A stretch of DNA of 64,000 nt, from the NCBI RefSeq assembly GCF_026162365.1, contig NZ_JAOANW010000018.1, forward strand, positions 31,520 to 95,519, written 5' to 3'. A program made the translations under genes and the position numbers. The notes beneath the pieces were generated by a model. The model searched no databases. It was not told the DNA's origin and was given only the letters and a program-made list of their open reading frames with translations. How positions within the stretch are numbered: the stretch's first letter is position 1; every line of letters begins with the position of its first letter. Origin of the DNA: Nitratireductor luteus (GTDB lineage: Bacteria > Pseudomonadota > Alphaproteobacteria > Rhizobiales > Rhizobiaceae). This document shows positions 52,003 to 61,099 of the stretch, in pieces.

Positions 52003-53183
52003 GCTGCAGCCTCCAACAATGCATCTGCGGCCTTCGCTCGCTTTAGGCCCGCAAGCCTCGTTACCAAAGCGCGGCACCCTTCAAGGCCGCAGACCCAGGT
52101 GTCGTCGGGTTTTGCCGCAACGCGAGCGTGATGTTGCGCGAAGGCTGCCGCGTCCAGGGTGTCAAGCAACGCGGCGAGCGCCTCGGCGGAAGGCTCCGAA
52201 AGCGACAGACCAATGCCGTGTCCGTCGAGAAACCGGCCGGTTTCCGTGCCTGCCATGGCGATCGGCACCACGCCATGACGGCATCCCTCATAAAGCCGGT
52301 TCGGCAACAGCCATTTGGAGTTCAGCCCTTCCTCAAAGAAATCGATGGCCCAGGCAAAGTGCACGGCGCCATAGATCGCGGCGAGATCGTCCGGATTGCG
52401 ATACGGTCCTTCGAACCGCATATGCGGCTCGGCAGCGACGGTCGCCTCGAAATCCTCGAATTCCGAATAGGCGGGCCGGCCGCGCAGGACAATTTCGAAC
52501 CGGCCCTGCATGCGCCGCGTGAAGGCCGACAAAAGTGCAAGCGAGCGTCGGCACCGCAGTGCACCGAACCAGCCGATCTTCCAGGTCTCGCCATGTTGTG
52601 GCGCATTTGGTGCCGGTGCAGCCGGTACCGGGGTGAGTTCCAGAACCTTGTTTTCAAGCAGGAGAACCGGAGCGTCCACCTGCCCGCGCGGCCCGAAATA
52701 CTCGCGCAGAAAGGCCGGCGAACTCGTGATCAAGAGTGCTGCGGCATGACCGAGCCTCCGCTCGGCCATGCGCATGGCAGCGCCGATCCCGTCCTGCCTG
52801 AGCAGAAGCCGGTGGATGTCAAGACATTCGTAGACGATCGGAATGTCGCCTCCGAATTGCGCGTACAGACGTCTGGCGAAAACCAGCATCTCCAGATTGC
52901 GCGCGATGATCACGTCGGGCTTGCGGATGTCCTTGAACTTTGCGCCGAGCGCCAGATTTGCACGGGCAATCGCCGCCAGCCTCTGGGCAAACCTGCCGTC
53001 ACGCGTGATGCCAAGGTCGATTGGGGTACGGCCCGCGATCTCGGCTGTGGGCTCGTGGCTGCGACGGAATCCCGCGAGGGTCACCTCGGCACCGCCGGCC
53101 TGCAGCATGGCCGTACGCCGCCGGGTCGCAGGGTCCGATAGGTCGTGCACAAGATACAGCGCGTGCAGCATGGACGATATCAC
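51999..53183 (-). CDS. exoL: Glycosyltransferase (ExoL-like)
   Basis: This 394-residue protein has a GT-B-type layout: ALYLVHDLSDPATRRRTAML at the start, RKPDVIIARNLEMLVFARRL and IVYECLDIHRLLL in the first domain, then KIGWFGALRCRRSLALL and WLLPNRLYEGCRHGVVPIAM in the second (nucleotide-sugar site Glu). Its place between exoK and exoA and its length match ExoL, a beta-1,4-glucosyltransferase of succinoglycan. Either of two ATGs (53183 or 53171) could be the start. Confidence 0.82.
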   Translation of the reverse strand: MISSMLHALYLVHDLSDPATRRRTAMLQAGGAEVTLAGFRRSHEPTAEIAGRTPIDLGITRDGRFAQRLAAIARANLALGAKFKDIRKPDVIIARNLEMLVFARRLYAQFGGDIPIVYECLDIHRLLLRQDGIGAAMRMAERRLGHAAALLITSSPAFLREYFGPRGQVDAPVLLLENKVLELTPVPAAPAPNAPQHGETWKIGWFGALRCRRSLALLSAFTRRMQGRFEIVLRGRPAYSEFEDFEATVAAEPHMRFEGPYRNPDDLAAIYGAVHFAWAIDFFEEGLNSKWLLPNRLYEGCRHGVVPIAMAGTETGRFLDGHGIGLSLSEPSAEALAALLDTLDAAAFAQHHARVAAKPDDTWVCGLEGCRALVTRLAGLKRAKAADALLEAAA

Positions 53184-53286
53184 CGCAATGCGCCCCCGCC
53201 GGGAAAGCTATCCGAGATGATATTGCAGCGCAACATCATATGCCGCACCGCAGCAACAAAGGTGCGCGCCGCGACCGTCTGCAGCC

Positions 53287-54102
53287 TTAATCCAGCGTGC
53301 ATGCGACCGACTCCGGAAACTGGCAGGCATCACCCAACGCCGTGAAGGCCACGCGTTCCACTTGCGCCGAAAGAGTGCCTTCCGCCTGTTCAAAGGGGCC
53401 CAGCCAGGATTCCATGTTGTCGCTCGCCCACAGGCTCAGATAGATTTTGGACGCTTGGCTTGGAACGAGGTCAGGATCGTTCACCTCATGCACCAGCTCA
53501 CCATTGATGAACCAGCGGATGCGGTCCTTCTCCCAGACGAAGGCGTAGTCGTTGAAGCTTTCGTGCGCACCGCCTGGCACGGGCACGAGCTTCTCGTTGC
53601 CGCCTTTGCCCGAAACATACTGATTGAGCTGCACTTTTGAGGGATCCTTGCCCAGGAATTCGAAGTCGATCTCATCCCAGGGCTGCCCGTGTGCGGGCCC
53701 AATATAGGTGAAGAAGCCGGTATTCATGCCGGAGCCAGCCACCGCCTGGATGCGGGCTTCGTAGGTGCCGTAGCTGAAACGCGTATTGGTCTGTATCTCG
53801 CCGCACGCATAGTCGCGGTCCCCGGTGCTGCGTTCGGTAAAGCCAAGCCGCAGGATGCCGTCGGAAGCCGTCACCTGATCTTTCGACCATGTGCAGTTCT
53901 GGTGCGCTCCATTCGCCCAGCCGTCCGATATGTACCAGCGGCTCCCATCGATGCGATCGAACTCCTCCACGAAAGAGGCGCCACCCTGCTGGGCATGCGA
54001 TGCACCGACGGCCCCCACCACGCATAGAAGCGCGAGCGGCAGAAGAAGTTTACGATTAGCCGACTTCCGCAATGTCACGTACTCCCGTTCAACCGATTTC
54101 AT
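53287..54102 (-). CDS. exoK: GH16 endo-glycanase (ExoK-like)
   Basis: This 271-residue secreted enzyme has an N-terminal signal peptide (LLLPLALLCVVGAVGASHAQ) and the GH16 catalytic motif WDEIDFEFLGKD (Glu-Ile-Asp-Phe-Glu: nucleophile and acid/base). ExoK of S. meliloti cuts nascent succinoglycan to give low-molecular-weight forms. It also has YACGEIQTNTRFSYGTYEAR, typical of lichenase-type GH16 enzymes. The start is uncertain (ATG at 54102, or a GTG seven codons earlier). It lies upstream of the exoL-like gene. Confidence 0.88.
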   Translation of the reverse strand: MKSVEREYVTLRKSANRKLLLPLALLCVVGAVGASHAQQGGASFVEEFDRIDGSRWYISDGWANGAHQNCTWSKDQVTASDGILRLGFTERSTGDRDYACGEIQTNTRFSYGTYEARIQAVAGSGMNTGFFTYIGPAHGQPWDEIDFEFLGKDPSKVQLNQYVSGKGGNEKLVPVPGGAHESFNDYAFVWEKDRIRWFINGELVHEVNDPDLVPSQASKIYLSLWASDNMESWLGPFEQAEGTLSAQVERVAFTALGDACQFPESVACTLD

Positions 54103-54200
54103 ATCTTTGGCAGAGGCTGTCACTGCTTCCGGTCGGGCCGAAGGTGGCTCATATTCCGCTCACAATGAGGCGAAGGCTCCACTGCCGGCTCAATTGGCAA

Positions 54201-54611
54201 TCAATCATGTGCAGTCGGAGCAACATTATTTGAGATTGAATTGTCGTCTTTCCTCCCCTGTCTTGAACCGGGCTCCATAAGCGCGTCGTAGAAGGCTTTC
54301 GCTTCCGCCTCGGCGCGATCCACGAAAGCGATCTGCTCCTCGAGCGCGACAATGCGGATGTGATAGCGGCGCATCGACAGCGCCAGATCATCCGCTTTCG
54401 AGGAGAGGTCCTGGCTGCCTCCGTTCTCAAACGCTTCGAGCGCAAAGGCAGCGGAAAGTTGCGCCTTTTCGTAGCGCATCGCGAGACCGCTACGCTCGGT
54501 TTCCACTTCGGTCCTCAACTGGCGGAGCAGTTGGAGCAGTCTGTCGAGACGGCCGAGGTCCGTGTCGCGATCGCGCTGCGGATTGCGGGCGCGAAAATCA
54601 AACAGTGGCAT
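54201..54611 (-). CDS. Hypothetical coiled-coil protein in the exo cluster
   Basis: This 136-residue soluble protein is rich in charged helices with heptad-like spacing (LGRLDRLLQLLRQLRTEVET, about residues 19-38; SMRRYHIRIVALEEQIAFVD, about 78-97). It has no signal peptide or recognised domain. AAGGAA six bases before the ATG at 54611 supports it, and it lies 41 bases after the sulfotransferase gene and before exoK on the same strand. A partner role for the sulfotransferase or the polymer machinery is possible but not shown. Confidence 0.65.
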   Translation of the reverse strand: MPLFDFRARNPQRDRDTDLGRLDRLLQLLRQLRTEVETERSGLAMRYEKAQLSAAFALEAFENGGSQDLSSKADDLALSMRRYHIRIVALEEQIAFVDRAEAEAKAFYDALMEPGSRQGRKDDNSISNNVAPTAHD

Positions 54612-54652
54612 GGAGGTTTCCTTCCGGGTGAGGCGCGCAGGGTCCTTGTCCA

Positions 54653-55483
54653 TCAGCTTCTGTCGAAATCCTCTCCGACCACAGAGCGAATCTCTGCAAT
54701 CTGCCGTTCAGAGAGATCTTTTCTCCAGCGGTTGAGGGAATCCGAGTTGACCTTCGGCTGCGGGATCGGCTCCTCCAGTTCCAGGAACTCCTGCAATCGC
54801 GAGAGCTCCCGCGTCGTATTGGTCTGGAGCTCGTGATAGCGCATGCGGATCATCCGATCGCCCAGCACGGTCTCCAACTCATCGAGCCGGCGGAGATGTG
54901 TGTGCCACCTGACGGCGCTGCGGCCGGCGAGCGACATCCGCGCGTAGGCGTCGCGGTTTTCCTCGTTGATGCCCAAAAAACGGTTGGGAACCGGATACGC
55001 GTTCCAGTTTTCCACCCAATAGCGGACGCCTTCGTGGCGCAGGCTGCTTGCCACCGTCCCGAATACGTCACGCAGCACGCCGATGAAGCGGGCCGCCGGG
55101 AAGGCTTCGGCAAGCTTTTCGGCAAGCCAGATATTGGGGTGGCTCTTGTCGAGAAGCCGCCTCGGCCGTGCGCTTGCCGCTTCGAGCCGGTAGCGCCGCA
55201 ACAGATCAGGCAGAAGCCGCCCCTCCGCCGCCGGATCGATGGCCATCTCGGTGACCCACCTGAAGATCGGAGGCTTCTCGATGAGCGTATGTAGCGCCGC
55301 ATGCGGTTCCAGGATCCAGGCGACCCAGTGGGTGCCCGATCTTCCCGTGCCCAGCACGAAGACAGGGTCAGGCTGGTAATGGGGATCGAGTGCGAGACGG
55401 GCCTGCTGGCCGGTCAGGCGGAGGAAGTCGGCAACCCGATGGGAGCGACCGCTGGAGATGTGTTGCGGCAACTGAATTGTCAT
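54653..55483 (-). CDS. PAPS-dependent sulfotransferase in the exo cluster
   Basis: This 276-residue protein has the 5'-phosphosulfate-binding loop VFVLGTGRSGTHWVAWILEP (about residues 42-61) and the 3'-phosphate-binding segment FIGVLRDVFGTVASSLRHEG (about 133-152) of sulfotransferases using PAPS; DKSHPN and a late RMRYHELQTN region fit the Sulfotransfer_3 type. It would place sulfate on a sugar (or lipid) hydroxyl. It occurs in the exo gene block near exoK, where S. meliloti has exoH. The ATG at 55483 is preceded by GGAG; a GTG nine bases before is less likely. Confidence 0.8.
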   Translation of the reverse strand: MTIQLPQHISSGRSHRVADFLRLTGQQARLALDPHYQPDPVFVLGTGRSGTHWVAWILEPHAALHTLIEKPPIFRWVTEMAIDPAAEGRLLPDLLRRYRLEAASARPRRLLDKSHPNIWLAEKLAEAFPAARFIGVLRDVFGTVASSLRHEGVRYWVENWNAYPVPNRFLGINEENRDAYARMSLAGRSAVRWHTHLRRLDELETVLGDRMIRMRYHELQTNTTRELSRLQEFLELEEPIPQPKVNSDSLNRWRKDLSERQIAEIRSVVGEDFDRS

Positions 55484-55532
55484 GAAATGCACTCCGTTTC
55501 ACATTGCCCCACCGCGCTGCGTATCGATCCGC

Positions 55533-56546
55533 TCAATCCGGCGCCGCCAAACGCGCCGGAAGCAGACAGCGCTGTACCTCGGGCGGCCCTAAAGCCGGCT
55601 GCGGGTTCTTGCGCCGGCGCAGAAATCCTTCAGCCTTATCGGCAAGAATGCCACCGGCAATGCTCGGGAGAGACATCGGACGCCTGCCGGCATCCAATAC
55701 CGCGGCGTACAGCCCCGACGCCGCCTTGACGTCCAGAAATCGCCGCAGCTCGTAGCGCGCGCGAACGTGGTGAGCGTGGCGCCTAAAAAGCTCCCTTGCG
55801 CCCGGCGGCAGCGAGGGCGACCGAGCCAGCACTTCGCTGGCTTCCCAAAGGCGTTTCAGATCTTCCGTGCGGTGACGCCCGCTCAACGAGTCGGGCCGGA
55901 CGACGGCGCCGTAGCCGCAGGTGCGGACGACCTTGTAGCGGGCGCCCTTTACGAGCGCGCGTGCATAGAAGTCATAGTCTTCGCCGAGCCGCAGCTGCTC
56001 GCTATAGCGCAGGCTGTGGCGTTCGAGGAACGCGCGACGCATCACCGGCTTCAGGAATCCGATCTCGCCACGGCGTATGCCGCGTCTGGCTATGTTGCCC
56101 TCGATGAAGGCGCGCAGATCGAGAAAATAGGGCTCCGGCGCAAAGCCCGGCACGTCGGGATCGCCGCCACTGGTATCTATGAACATGATGTTGTCGGCCA
56201 CGAAATCCCAGTCGTCGCCGTCGAGCAGTGTTTCAAAGCGGCCCGCCAGGAAAAAATCGTCCGCATCGAGTATGGCGATCAGAGGTGCCGTGGAGTTGGC
56301 GATCGCATGATTGCGTGCAAAGGCAGGACCATGGTTTCGAGGAAGACGCAGGACATCCAACCGGCCGGTACCGTCGTCGGAACGACGCGCGACCATTGCA
56401 GTGTCGTCGCTCGACCCGTCGTCGACAACGACGACCTCGCTCACCTGCACCATGCGCAACGCAGAAGTGATGGCACGCGTAATCGTGCCGGAGGCATTCC
56501 TGGCGGCGATAATCACGCACACCATTTCCGGAGTCGATGATCCCAC
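55533..56546 (-). CDS. exoU: Family 2 glycosyltransferase (ExoU-like)
   Basis: This 337-residue GT2 enzyme reads VCVIIAARNASGTITRAITS, VVVVDDGSSDDTAMVARRSD, RNHGPAFARNHAIAN and LDADDFFLAG (DxD). The opening and the DDGTGRL segment fit ExoU, the beta-1,6-glucosyltransferase that adds side-chain glucose in succinoglycan. I keep the GTG start at 56546 because GAGG stands five bases before it; an ATG at 56525 lacks one. It follows exoX at 190 bases and is the first of a series running to exoP. Confidence 0.82.
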   Translation of the reverse strand: MGSSTPEMVCVIIAARNASGTITRAITSALRMVQVSEVVVVDDGSSDDTAMVARRSDDGTGRLDVLRLPRNHGPAFARNHAIANSTAPLIAILDADDFFLAGRFETLLDGDDWDFVADNIMFIDTSGGDPDVPGFAPEPYFLDLRAFIEGNIARRGIRRGEIGFLKPVMRRAFLERHSLRYSEQLRLGEDYDFYARALVKGARYKVVRTCGYGAVVRPDSLSGRHRTEDLKRLWEASEVLARSPSLPPGARELFRRHAHHVRARYELRRFLDVKAASGLYAAVLDAGRRPMSLPSIAGGILADKAEGFLRRRKNPQPALGPPEVQRCLLPARLAAPD

Positions 56547-56739
56547 TTCAACCTCGTATCGACGAACGTTGACGGACGATGGCCGCGCCCATCAGGCGCG
56601 ACACGACGTATTGATCGGCTCCTCCCAGAAAGTATGAGAAGGCTGCACTCAGAAGAGTTGGATTGCAAGGCGGCACAGATATGCCGCAGTGTCAGAATTG
56701 ATCGGTGCAATACTGTTCAGGCAGGCCCCTTGGGGCGAT

Positions 56740-57036
56740 CTACAGTTGCGAAGTTCGTCTCACGCCGGGGACCTCATCTGTGCCCCCGAGGGCTTTTCCA
56801 TTCTCCATGGAAGCCTGCTTTTTCTCGCCTTCGGCCGGCTGGTCGTGGCCTTGTTCGCCTCGGCTGGGCCCCCAGATCATGACCAGAATGGTTGCAAAAT
56901 AGCCGATCTGGATGATCACGGCGCAAGCCAGTGTCGAGATCAGCGTCAGCCACCAGGATTGCGTAACGATATATGTCGTGATTGCAAACACGGTGAGAGT
57001 GAGTAGCATGCCGCGCAGGAAAAGCGGGAAAGACAT
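56740..57036 (-). CDS. exoX: Exopolysaccharide production repressor (ExoX-like)
   Basis: This 98-residue inner-membrane protein has two helices (MLLTLTVFAITTYIV and TLISTLACAVIIQIGYFATI) and a hydrophilic, charged tail, with the start MSFPLFLRGMLLTLTVF that is typical of ExoX/Psi proteins. ExoX inhibits succinoglycan synthesis after transcription, and its ratio to ExoY sets the amount made. It is divergent from exoY, as in S. meliloti, across a long AT-rich gap. Confidence 0.85.
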   Translation of the reverse strand: MSFPLFLRGMLLTLTVFAITTYIVTQSWWLTLISTLACAVIIQIGYFATILVMIWGPSRGEQGHDQPAEGEKKQASMENGKALGGTDEVPGVRRTSQL

Positions 57037-57623
57037 GGCTAGTCCTGTTTACGCCTGGCGCATTTGCCTGTCGGACAGATCATTTCGGCATCCTCCCCAC
57101 AGTGCGCCCTACCTTCTTGCCGTCTCCGGCATTGCCGACAAATGACCAACCGTCAAAGCGGCGCAAATACAAGACGCCTTTGGCTTTATTATATAATGAG
57201 CCAAGGAGACCGAAGCAACACGCCGGACTCTTTCCTCGGCTCCTGCAGCCTGTTTCAGTCCCGTTGCGCGTCCTGCTGTACGAGCTGACGGAACAACAAT
57301 ACGACAGCGTGACCATATCGACTTGAGGCGAACATTTGTCAAAGCAACATCCTATTCATATCATATAACTATTATATAATATAGCAAATTTTTACACTGT
57401 ACACTCTACCGTGGACTTCAGCAAGTTTTGTGCGTCACAAGTTTTACTTCTGCTAGACCCGACAATTCATACTTTGCAAAACGTGTATCACTTCGTCATA
57501 TATTATGATGATAATCTGGCGCTCTCTTCAAATTTTCATCGTGTGTTTTGCTTAAACACAGGGTTATCGTGCTGCATTGCAGCATTTTGCCTCACACCGA
57601 TTGCCATTGGCTGGGAGACGCAC
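57037..57623. promoter_or_regulatory. Long AT-rich regulatory region between exoX and exoY
   Basis: A 587-base gap with no credible gene but with strong AT-rich blocks (57176-57204 and 57345-57402, where runs such as ctattatataatatagc occur). A perfect dyad TGCTGCA-t-TGCAGCA lies at 57570-57584, about 40 bases before exoY. The region should hold the divergent promoters and sites for regulators such as MucR or Ros-like proteins, which prefer AT-rich DNA; no exact site is proposed. Confidence 0.55.
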
Positions 57624-58304
57624 ATGAAGCAAGTGACAAGATCGGTCGAACTGCCCGGTGGAATCCTTTACCATGCCCAAGGACAGCCTGCTCTCGGAGG
57701 CGTGTTCAAACGCGGTTTCGATATCGCCGCCGCCCTGGTGGCGATCCTCTTGCTAAGTCCACTGCTCATCATGCTGGCTCTGCTCATAAGACTCTCCGAT
57801 GGCGGTTGCGTCTTTTACGCCCATCCGCGCATCGGACGACACGGCAGCACGTTCAAATGTATAAAATTTCGCACGATGGTCGAGAACGGCTCCACGGTGC
57901 TCGCTGCTCATCTGAGTCAGAATCCTGCGGCCCTGGCAGAATGGAATGCCACGCGAAAACTGCAACGTGATCCGCGTGTAACACGCGTGGGCATGGTGCT
58001 GCGCAAGCTGAGCCTGGACGAGCTTCCGCAGCTCTTCAATGTCTTGCGCGGCGAAATGAGCTTCGTTGGTCCCCGCCCGGTGGTCCACGAAGAACTGGAT
58101 CTTTATGGTGCGGCGGTAATCTACTATCTACAGGCGCGCCCAGGTATAACGGGACTGTGGCAGATCAGCGGACGCAATGATGTCTCCTATGCAAGGCGCG
58201 TGGACTTCGACCGGTACTATGTCGAAAACTGGTCGTTCGTTTCCGACCTGCTGATCATCATCAAGACCCTGCCCGCAGTCATTTCCTCGCGCGGGAGCTA
58301 TTGA
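57624..58304 (+). CDS. exoY: Undecaprenyl-phosphate galactose phosphotransferase (ExoY-like)
   Basis: This 226-residue protein is a short (ExoY-type) polyprenyl-phosphate hexose-1-phosphate transferase: one membrane helix ([20 protein letters not shown], about residues 35-54), then [32 protein letters not shown] (catalytic Asp-Glu), [12 protein letters not shown] and [20 protein letters not shown]. It starts repeat-unit synthesis by linking galactose-1-phosphate to undecaprenyl phosphate. The ATG at 57624 is preceded by GGGAG; the longer upstream frame lies in AT-rich non-coding DNA. The length equals that of ExoY. Confidence 0.92.
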   Translation: MKQVTRSVELPGGILYHAQGQPALGGVFKRGFDIAAALVAILLLSPLLIMLALLIRLSDGGCVFYAHPRIGRHGSTFKCIKFRTMVENGSTVLAAHLSQNPAALAEWNATRKLQRDPRVTRVGMVLRKLSLDELPQLFNVLRGEMSFVGPRPVVHEELDLYGAAVIYYLQARPGITGLWQISGRNDVSYARRVDFDRYYVENWSFVSDLLIIIKTLPAVISSRGSY

Positions 58305-58308
58305 AATC

Positions 58309-59601
58309 ATGTCACCTCCTGCGAATTTCCGTGGAACAGGGAGCGCATCGAAGCACTCCGCCCTCTTCCTTCGATCTTGGTTTCTTTCAATGCTGGCCGT
58401 GGCCGTTGCGATGCTCCTGATCCCCGCGAACGCGGAAGCTGAAGACTATCTGCTCGGCCCGATGGACAAGGTACGCGTCAGAGTCGCGGAATGGCAGACG
58501 GCGGATGCGTCCGTTCGCGAATGGTCGTCAATCAGCGGCGACTACACCGTTGGTCCGTCGGGGTCCATATCGATGCCGTTCATCGGCGAACTTCCTTCAG
58601 CCGGCAAGACAACTGCCCAGATCGCAACCGCGATCGGCGACCAGTTACAGCAGACGCTCGGCTTGCTCAGCCGGCCCGATGCGTCGGTCGAGGTGGCCGA
58701 GTTCCGCCCTGTCTTCATTTCCGGCGATATCCAGACCCCCGGCAAATATCCCTACGACCCGGGGCTCACGGTGCTGAAGGCAATCAGTTTGGCAGGCGGT
58801 TTGCGGCGTGCGTCGAATGAGGGCTTGCGGGTTGAGCGGGACTACATCAATGCGCATGGCAATCACGAGGTTATGGCCGCGGAGCGCAACCGGCTTATTG
58901 CGCGCCGCGCCCGGCTTTTGGCCGAAGCGGAGGGCGATGCGGAGATCGATATTCCCGAAGAGCTCGCCGGAAGCGCCGACGGGAAGAGGTTGATCGCCAA
59001 TGAAACGACTTACATGCAGACACGCAAGGAGCATCTGGAACGTGAACTTTCTGCGCTTGACGACCTGAAAAACCTGCTCGCCAGCGAAATCGAGTCCCTG
59101 GGCAAGAAGATCGCGACGCAGAACCGTCAGATTCAGCTCCTGAACAAGGAGCTCGAGGGCATCGGCGGCCTTTCCGAGCGTGGCCTTGTCGTCAACCAGC
59201 GTCTGCTCGGCCTTGAAGGCTCGATTGCAGAGCTGGAAGGCAAGGTTCTGGACATGGAAACCGCCGAACTGCGAGCCAGGCAGGACATCAACCGCGCGCA
59301 GCGCGATGCCGCGACGCTGCTCGACGACCGCAAGAGCGAGATCGCCCAGCAATTGCAAGAAACCGAAGCCCAGATCGAAGCGCTGAACCTGCAAATCGCA
59401 ATGTACCGCGGCCTTATGGCCGAAGCGGCTTCTCTGGCTCCCGAAGTGGCCATACGCATGGACAAGACCGCTGCCGAGGTGAGCTACCTCATCGTTCGCA
59501 CCGTCGGCGAGGAGACGCGGGAAATTGACGCCGACGAGAACACGGCGGTCCGTCCGGGTGATGTCGTCAAGGTGGACATCGTTCCGCCATCCGTTCAGTA
59601 G
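58309..59601 (+). CDS. exoF: Polysaccharide export protein (ExoF-like, OPX)
   Basis: This 430-residue protein has a hydrophobic export signal (MLAVAVAMLLIPANAEAED, about residues 28-46), a Poly_export domain (YLLGPMDKVRVRV; IGELPSAGKTTAQI), a SLBB-type part (FISGDIQTPGKYPYDPGLTV) and a long coiled-coil (about residues 240-370). ExoF works with ExoY in galactose transfer and is thought to form the outer export part. It begins four bases after the exoY stop. No lipobox Cys is visible. Confidence 0.9.
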   Translation: MSPPANFRGTGSASKHSALFLRSWFLSMLAVAVAMLLIPANAEAEDYLLGPMDKVRVRVAEWQTADASVREWSSISGDYTVGPSGSISMPFIGELPSAGKTTAQIATAIGDQLQQTLGLLSRPDASVEVAEFRPVFISGDIQTPGKYPYDPGLTVLKAISLAGGLRRASNEGLRVERDYINAHGNHEVMAAERNRLIARRARLLAEAEGDAEIDIPEELAGSADGKRLIANETTYMQTRKEHLERELSALDDLKNLLASEIESLGKKIATQNRQIQLLNKELEGIGGLSERGLVVNQRLLGLEGSIAELEGKVLDMETAELRARQDINRAQRDAATLLDDRKSEIAQQLQETEAQIEALNLQIAMYRGLMAEAASLAPEVAIRMDKTAAEVSYLIVRTVGEETREIDADENTAVRPGDVVKVDIVPPSVQ

Positions 59602-59625
59602 GTGCGGCTTGCCGCGCAACGGCGA

Positions 59626-60873
59626 ATGAAGATCCCTGCCGACCTGTTTGTCAGCCCCGACCGGAACTTTCCGTACGGTTTCGTTGCCGTCGCCGTTTCA
59701 TTTTTCGTTTTCGCGTACTCAACGCGCTTCGGCCAACTGCCGATTCTCATCTACTACGCTCTTTGGCTGCCTCTACTCCTCATCGATCCGCAGCGCTACC
59801 TCAGGGGGGGCATGCAGCTTTCCTGGATCGTCGCCTTCGGCGTCTTCGCGCTCCTTTCCACCCTTTGGTCGGCCGCCCCGGGAACGACGGCGCGAGCCGG
59901 TGTGCAGTACATCACCCATATCGCCTGCGCCCTTATTGCAGCCCGCAGTGTGAGCGCGCGCACCCTGACGCTCGGCGGATTGGCCGGCGTAGCGCTCGTC
60001 CTCGCCTATTCGCTTGCTGTCGGCGGCTACCACTATGATCCGATTGACGGCGCGTACAGCTTCGTCGGCGCCTTCTCCTCAAAGAACCAGCTCGGCTTCT
60101 TCGCCTCCCTCGGCATCTATCTGGCCTTCGCTGCCCTTGTTTTGCTGGGCGAGCGCGCGCTGAACGCGATCCTTGCGCTGCTCGTTGCCGCCTTGTCAGC
60201 CCACAGCCTGCTCGCCTCGCAATCGGCCACATCCATCATCACCGTCACGATTGCGTTTGCAGCCAGTGTTGCCATGCGGGCGCTGCAGCTGTTTGCGCCT
60301 GCACCGCGCAAGCTCCTGCTCACCGCCGGTGGCGTTCTTGCGCTGTTCGGCCTGCTTGCCGCTCTGCAGTACGGCATGTTCGACGCGGCTCTGGGCGCGT
60401 TCGGAAAGGATGCAACCTTGACCGGCCGTACTTATCTCTGGTCGGAAGGCATGGCCGCCGCGCGCGAAAACCTGGTGCTGGGAAGAGGCTATCAAGCTTA
60501 TTGGGTGCACGGATTTGCTGAAGCTGAACGGCTCTGGGAAGAATTCTACATCACCTCGCGAACGGGCTTCCACTTTCACAACACCTATGTCGAGACGCTC
60601 GTCGAATTGGGAGCGGCGGGCCTCGCCCTGCTTCTCTTCCTTCTCTTGGGAGCGATCGCCGGACACACAATGACTTTGCTCAGCGGTCGACATGATCCCC
60701 GCGCGCAACTGATGTTCGGTCTCGGCGTGATGTTGCTTGTCCGCTCACTTGTGGAAGTGGACGTGATAACGCCGTATGTTGTCGGCTCCTTCCTGCTCTA
60801 CTATGCAGCAGGTACGGCATTCGACCCTATCCGACACCCCGTGCATATCTCTGCAAGGCTTAAAGGGGAATGA
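59626..60873 (+). CDS. exoQ: Exopolysaccharide polymerase (ExoQ-like, Wzy/O-antigen ligase family)
   Basis: This 415-residue membrane protein has about 10-12 helices and the Wzy_C periplasmic loop with GRTYLWSEGMAAARENLVLG and SRTGFHFHNTYVETLVELG (Arg and His of the H-N-x-Y motif). It would polymerise repeat units to high-molecular-weight polymer. It follows exoF, as in S. meliloti. I chose the ATG at 59626; a GTG at 59602 right after the exoF stop is possible, and neither has a strong Shine-Dalgarno, so coupling to exoF is likely. Confidence 0.87.
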   Translation: MKIPADLFVSPDRNFPYGFVAVAVSFFVFAYSTRFGQLPILIYYALWLPLLLIDPQRYLRGGMQLSWIVAFGVFALLSTLWSAAPGTTARAGVQYITHIACALIAARSVSARTLTLGGLAGVALVLAYSLAVGGYHYDPIDGAYSFVGAFSSKNQLGFFASLGIYLAFAALVLLGERALNAILALLVAALSAHSLLASQSATSIITVTIAFAASVAMRALQLFAPAPRKLLLTAGGVLALFGLLAALQYGMFDAALGAFGKDATLTGRTYLWSEGMAAARENLVLGRGYQAYWVHGFAEAERLWEEFYITSRTGFHFHNTYVETLVELGAAGLALLLFLLLGAIAGHTMTLLSGRHDPRAQLMFGLGVMLLVRSLVEVDVITPYVVGSFLLYYAAGTAFDPIRHPVHISARLKGE

Positions 60874-61099
60874 TCCTGCGAGGCGCCAGCTCATGCAAAA
60901 ACGCCGGACCACGCACACGAGGCCGCAGGAAAAATCATTGATCAGGAACACGATCAGTTCGCGATGCCTCAAACATCCGGTCTGAACTAGGGCAGGCACA
61001 GCGTGTGTAGTAGGTGCCAAGTTCGCCAGGAGCGGACGTAGCCCCAGGTCGAACCGCAAGTATCAGAGCTCCATTATGAGAAATCGGACAATGGCGGCA

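Noticed and set aside
57411..57623. N-terminal extension of exoY by 71 codons
   Set aside because: The segment is AT-rich with no similarity to ExoY; the ATG at 57624 has a ribosome site and gives the expected 226 residues.
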